From the NCBI GenBank assembly GCA_951217055.1, contig OX578277.1, forward strand, positions 66,806,388 through 66,870,387: a DNA stretch of 64,000 nucleotides. The letters run 5' to 3'. The stretch comes from Gerris lacustris. Lineage: Eukaryota > Arthropoda > Insecta > Hemiptera > Gerridae. The notes under the pieces were generated by a model. That model had not been told where the DNA came from. It saw only the letters and a program-made list of their open reading frames with translations, and made no database searches. Made by a program: the position numbers and the translations under genes. Of this stretch, positions 63,521 through 64,000 are shown piece after piece; position 1 is the stretch's first letter, and each line of letters starts with the position of its first letter.

Positions 63521-64000
63521 ATATAAATGAAAACCAACATGTTTTGATTATATTTATTCCACACCTAATGAATCCATAAAAAAACAATATATATATATGA
63601 TACAAAGTAAAGAAGGTGTTAAATTTTATAACAACGTCATTTGAAAGAACTTTTTATATACTACGTTTTTAAATTTTCTGTTTGTTCCAACCAGAATGTA
63701 CAGGTTTTATACGCATGCGCTAACATTGTACTGTAATGAAATCATGTCAGGTTGGAACGGGTTTAGGACTATAATTCACACTGTATGAAAAACATAACAG
63801 TTAGGAAACCTTCCTGTTGATATTTGTGACAAATGACATAACTGGGCATGTCATACAAACCAGTACATGGTATTGTCAGAGGATCGTTGGGACCGCACAG
63901 TGAACGGTTCGCAAACGATCCCTGCCCGGGTTGGAACAGTTTCGTGGACGGTACGAAACACTGTCACAAGTCGGCTTGGAACGGCTTTTATCCATTGCGC
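63521..64000. other. GC-richer terminal patch with repeated GGTTGGAAC words
   Basis: GTTCCAACC (about 63,685) and GGTTGGAACGG / GGTTGGAACAG / GCTTGGAACGG (63,750-63,985) recur. They suggest part of a repeat that continues beyond the window; no gene was recognised. Confidence 0.4.

Overview
The window is nuclear DNA of an arthropod, most likely an insect. It is strongly AT-rich, carries long (TA)n microsatellites and many transposon remnants, and has two spliced genes whose exons have clean GT/AG boundaries and compatible phases. A hemipteran-like host is a guess from repeat style only; no sequence here fixes the species.

Genes. (1) On the + strand, the last four coding exons visible of a Glut4EF / ZNF395 / ZNF704-family transcription factor lie at 21,242-27,519 (C2H2 zinc finger, acidic FYYTE block, SVSP segment, cysteine-rich C-terminal DNA-binding block, stop at 27,517-27,519). 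Its 5' exons are upstream and were not found in the first 21 kb. (2) On the - strand, a complete ammonium transporter (Amt) of 466 codons plus stop runs in ten coding exons from 58,212 down to 41,047. The two genes converge, with 13.5 kb of very AT-rich DNA between their stop codons that should hold both 3' UTRs. No other protein gene could be supported; the remaining short open frames are microsatellite, transposon or chance frames.

Repeats, left to right. A tRNA-like SINE ends in a (TA)n tract (2.6-3.1 kb). GC-richer islands of unknown origin sit at about 1.3-1.7, 6.9-7.4 and 18.1-18.5 kb. A two-unit tandem duplication is at 14.0-14.3 kb. An insertion-free copy of a repeat at 15.8-16.3 kb matches the host of a transposon at 52.5-54.0 kb. 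A giant inverted repeat (21.6-25.2 kb, arms about 1.2 kb) fills the intron after the zinc-finger exon, and its right arm is split by a 986-bp TAA-flanked element. A piggyBac-type MITE (38.0 kb), a second TAA-flanked element (42.6 kb) and a foldback MITE (44.7 kb) follow. The largest Amt intron (49.4-58.1 kb) and the Amt upstream region hold several head-to-head inverted repeats that look like Penelope-like retroelement termini, at 51.1-51.35, 51.46-51.97, 55.85-57.41 and 60.0-61.47 kb.

Most interesting signal. The termini at 51.1-52.0 kb carry hammerhead-ribozyme-like cores in head-to-head pairs; the 51.58/51.85-kb pair has the fully canonical core with paired helices II and III. In three separate inverted repeats a DNA transposon has landed in one arm only, so the other arm preserves the pre-insertion site and confirms the target-site duplication. 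The Glut4EF penultimate exon also has two competing donor sites, one of which would truncate the C-terminal DNA-binding block.
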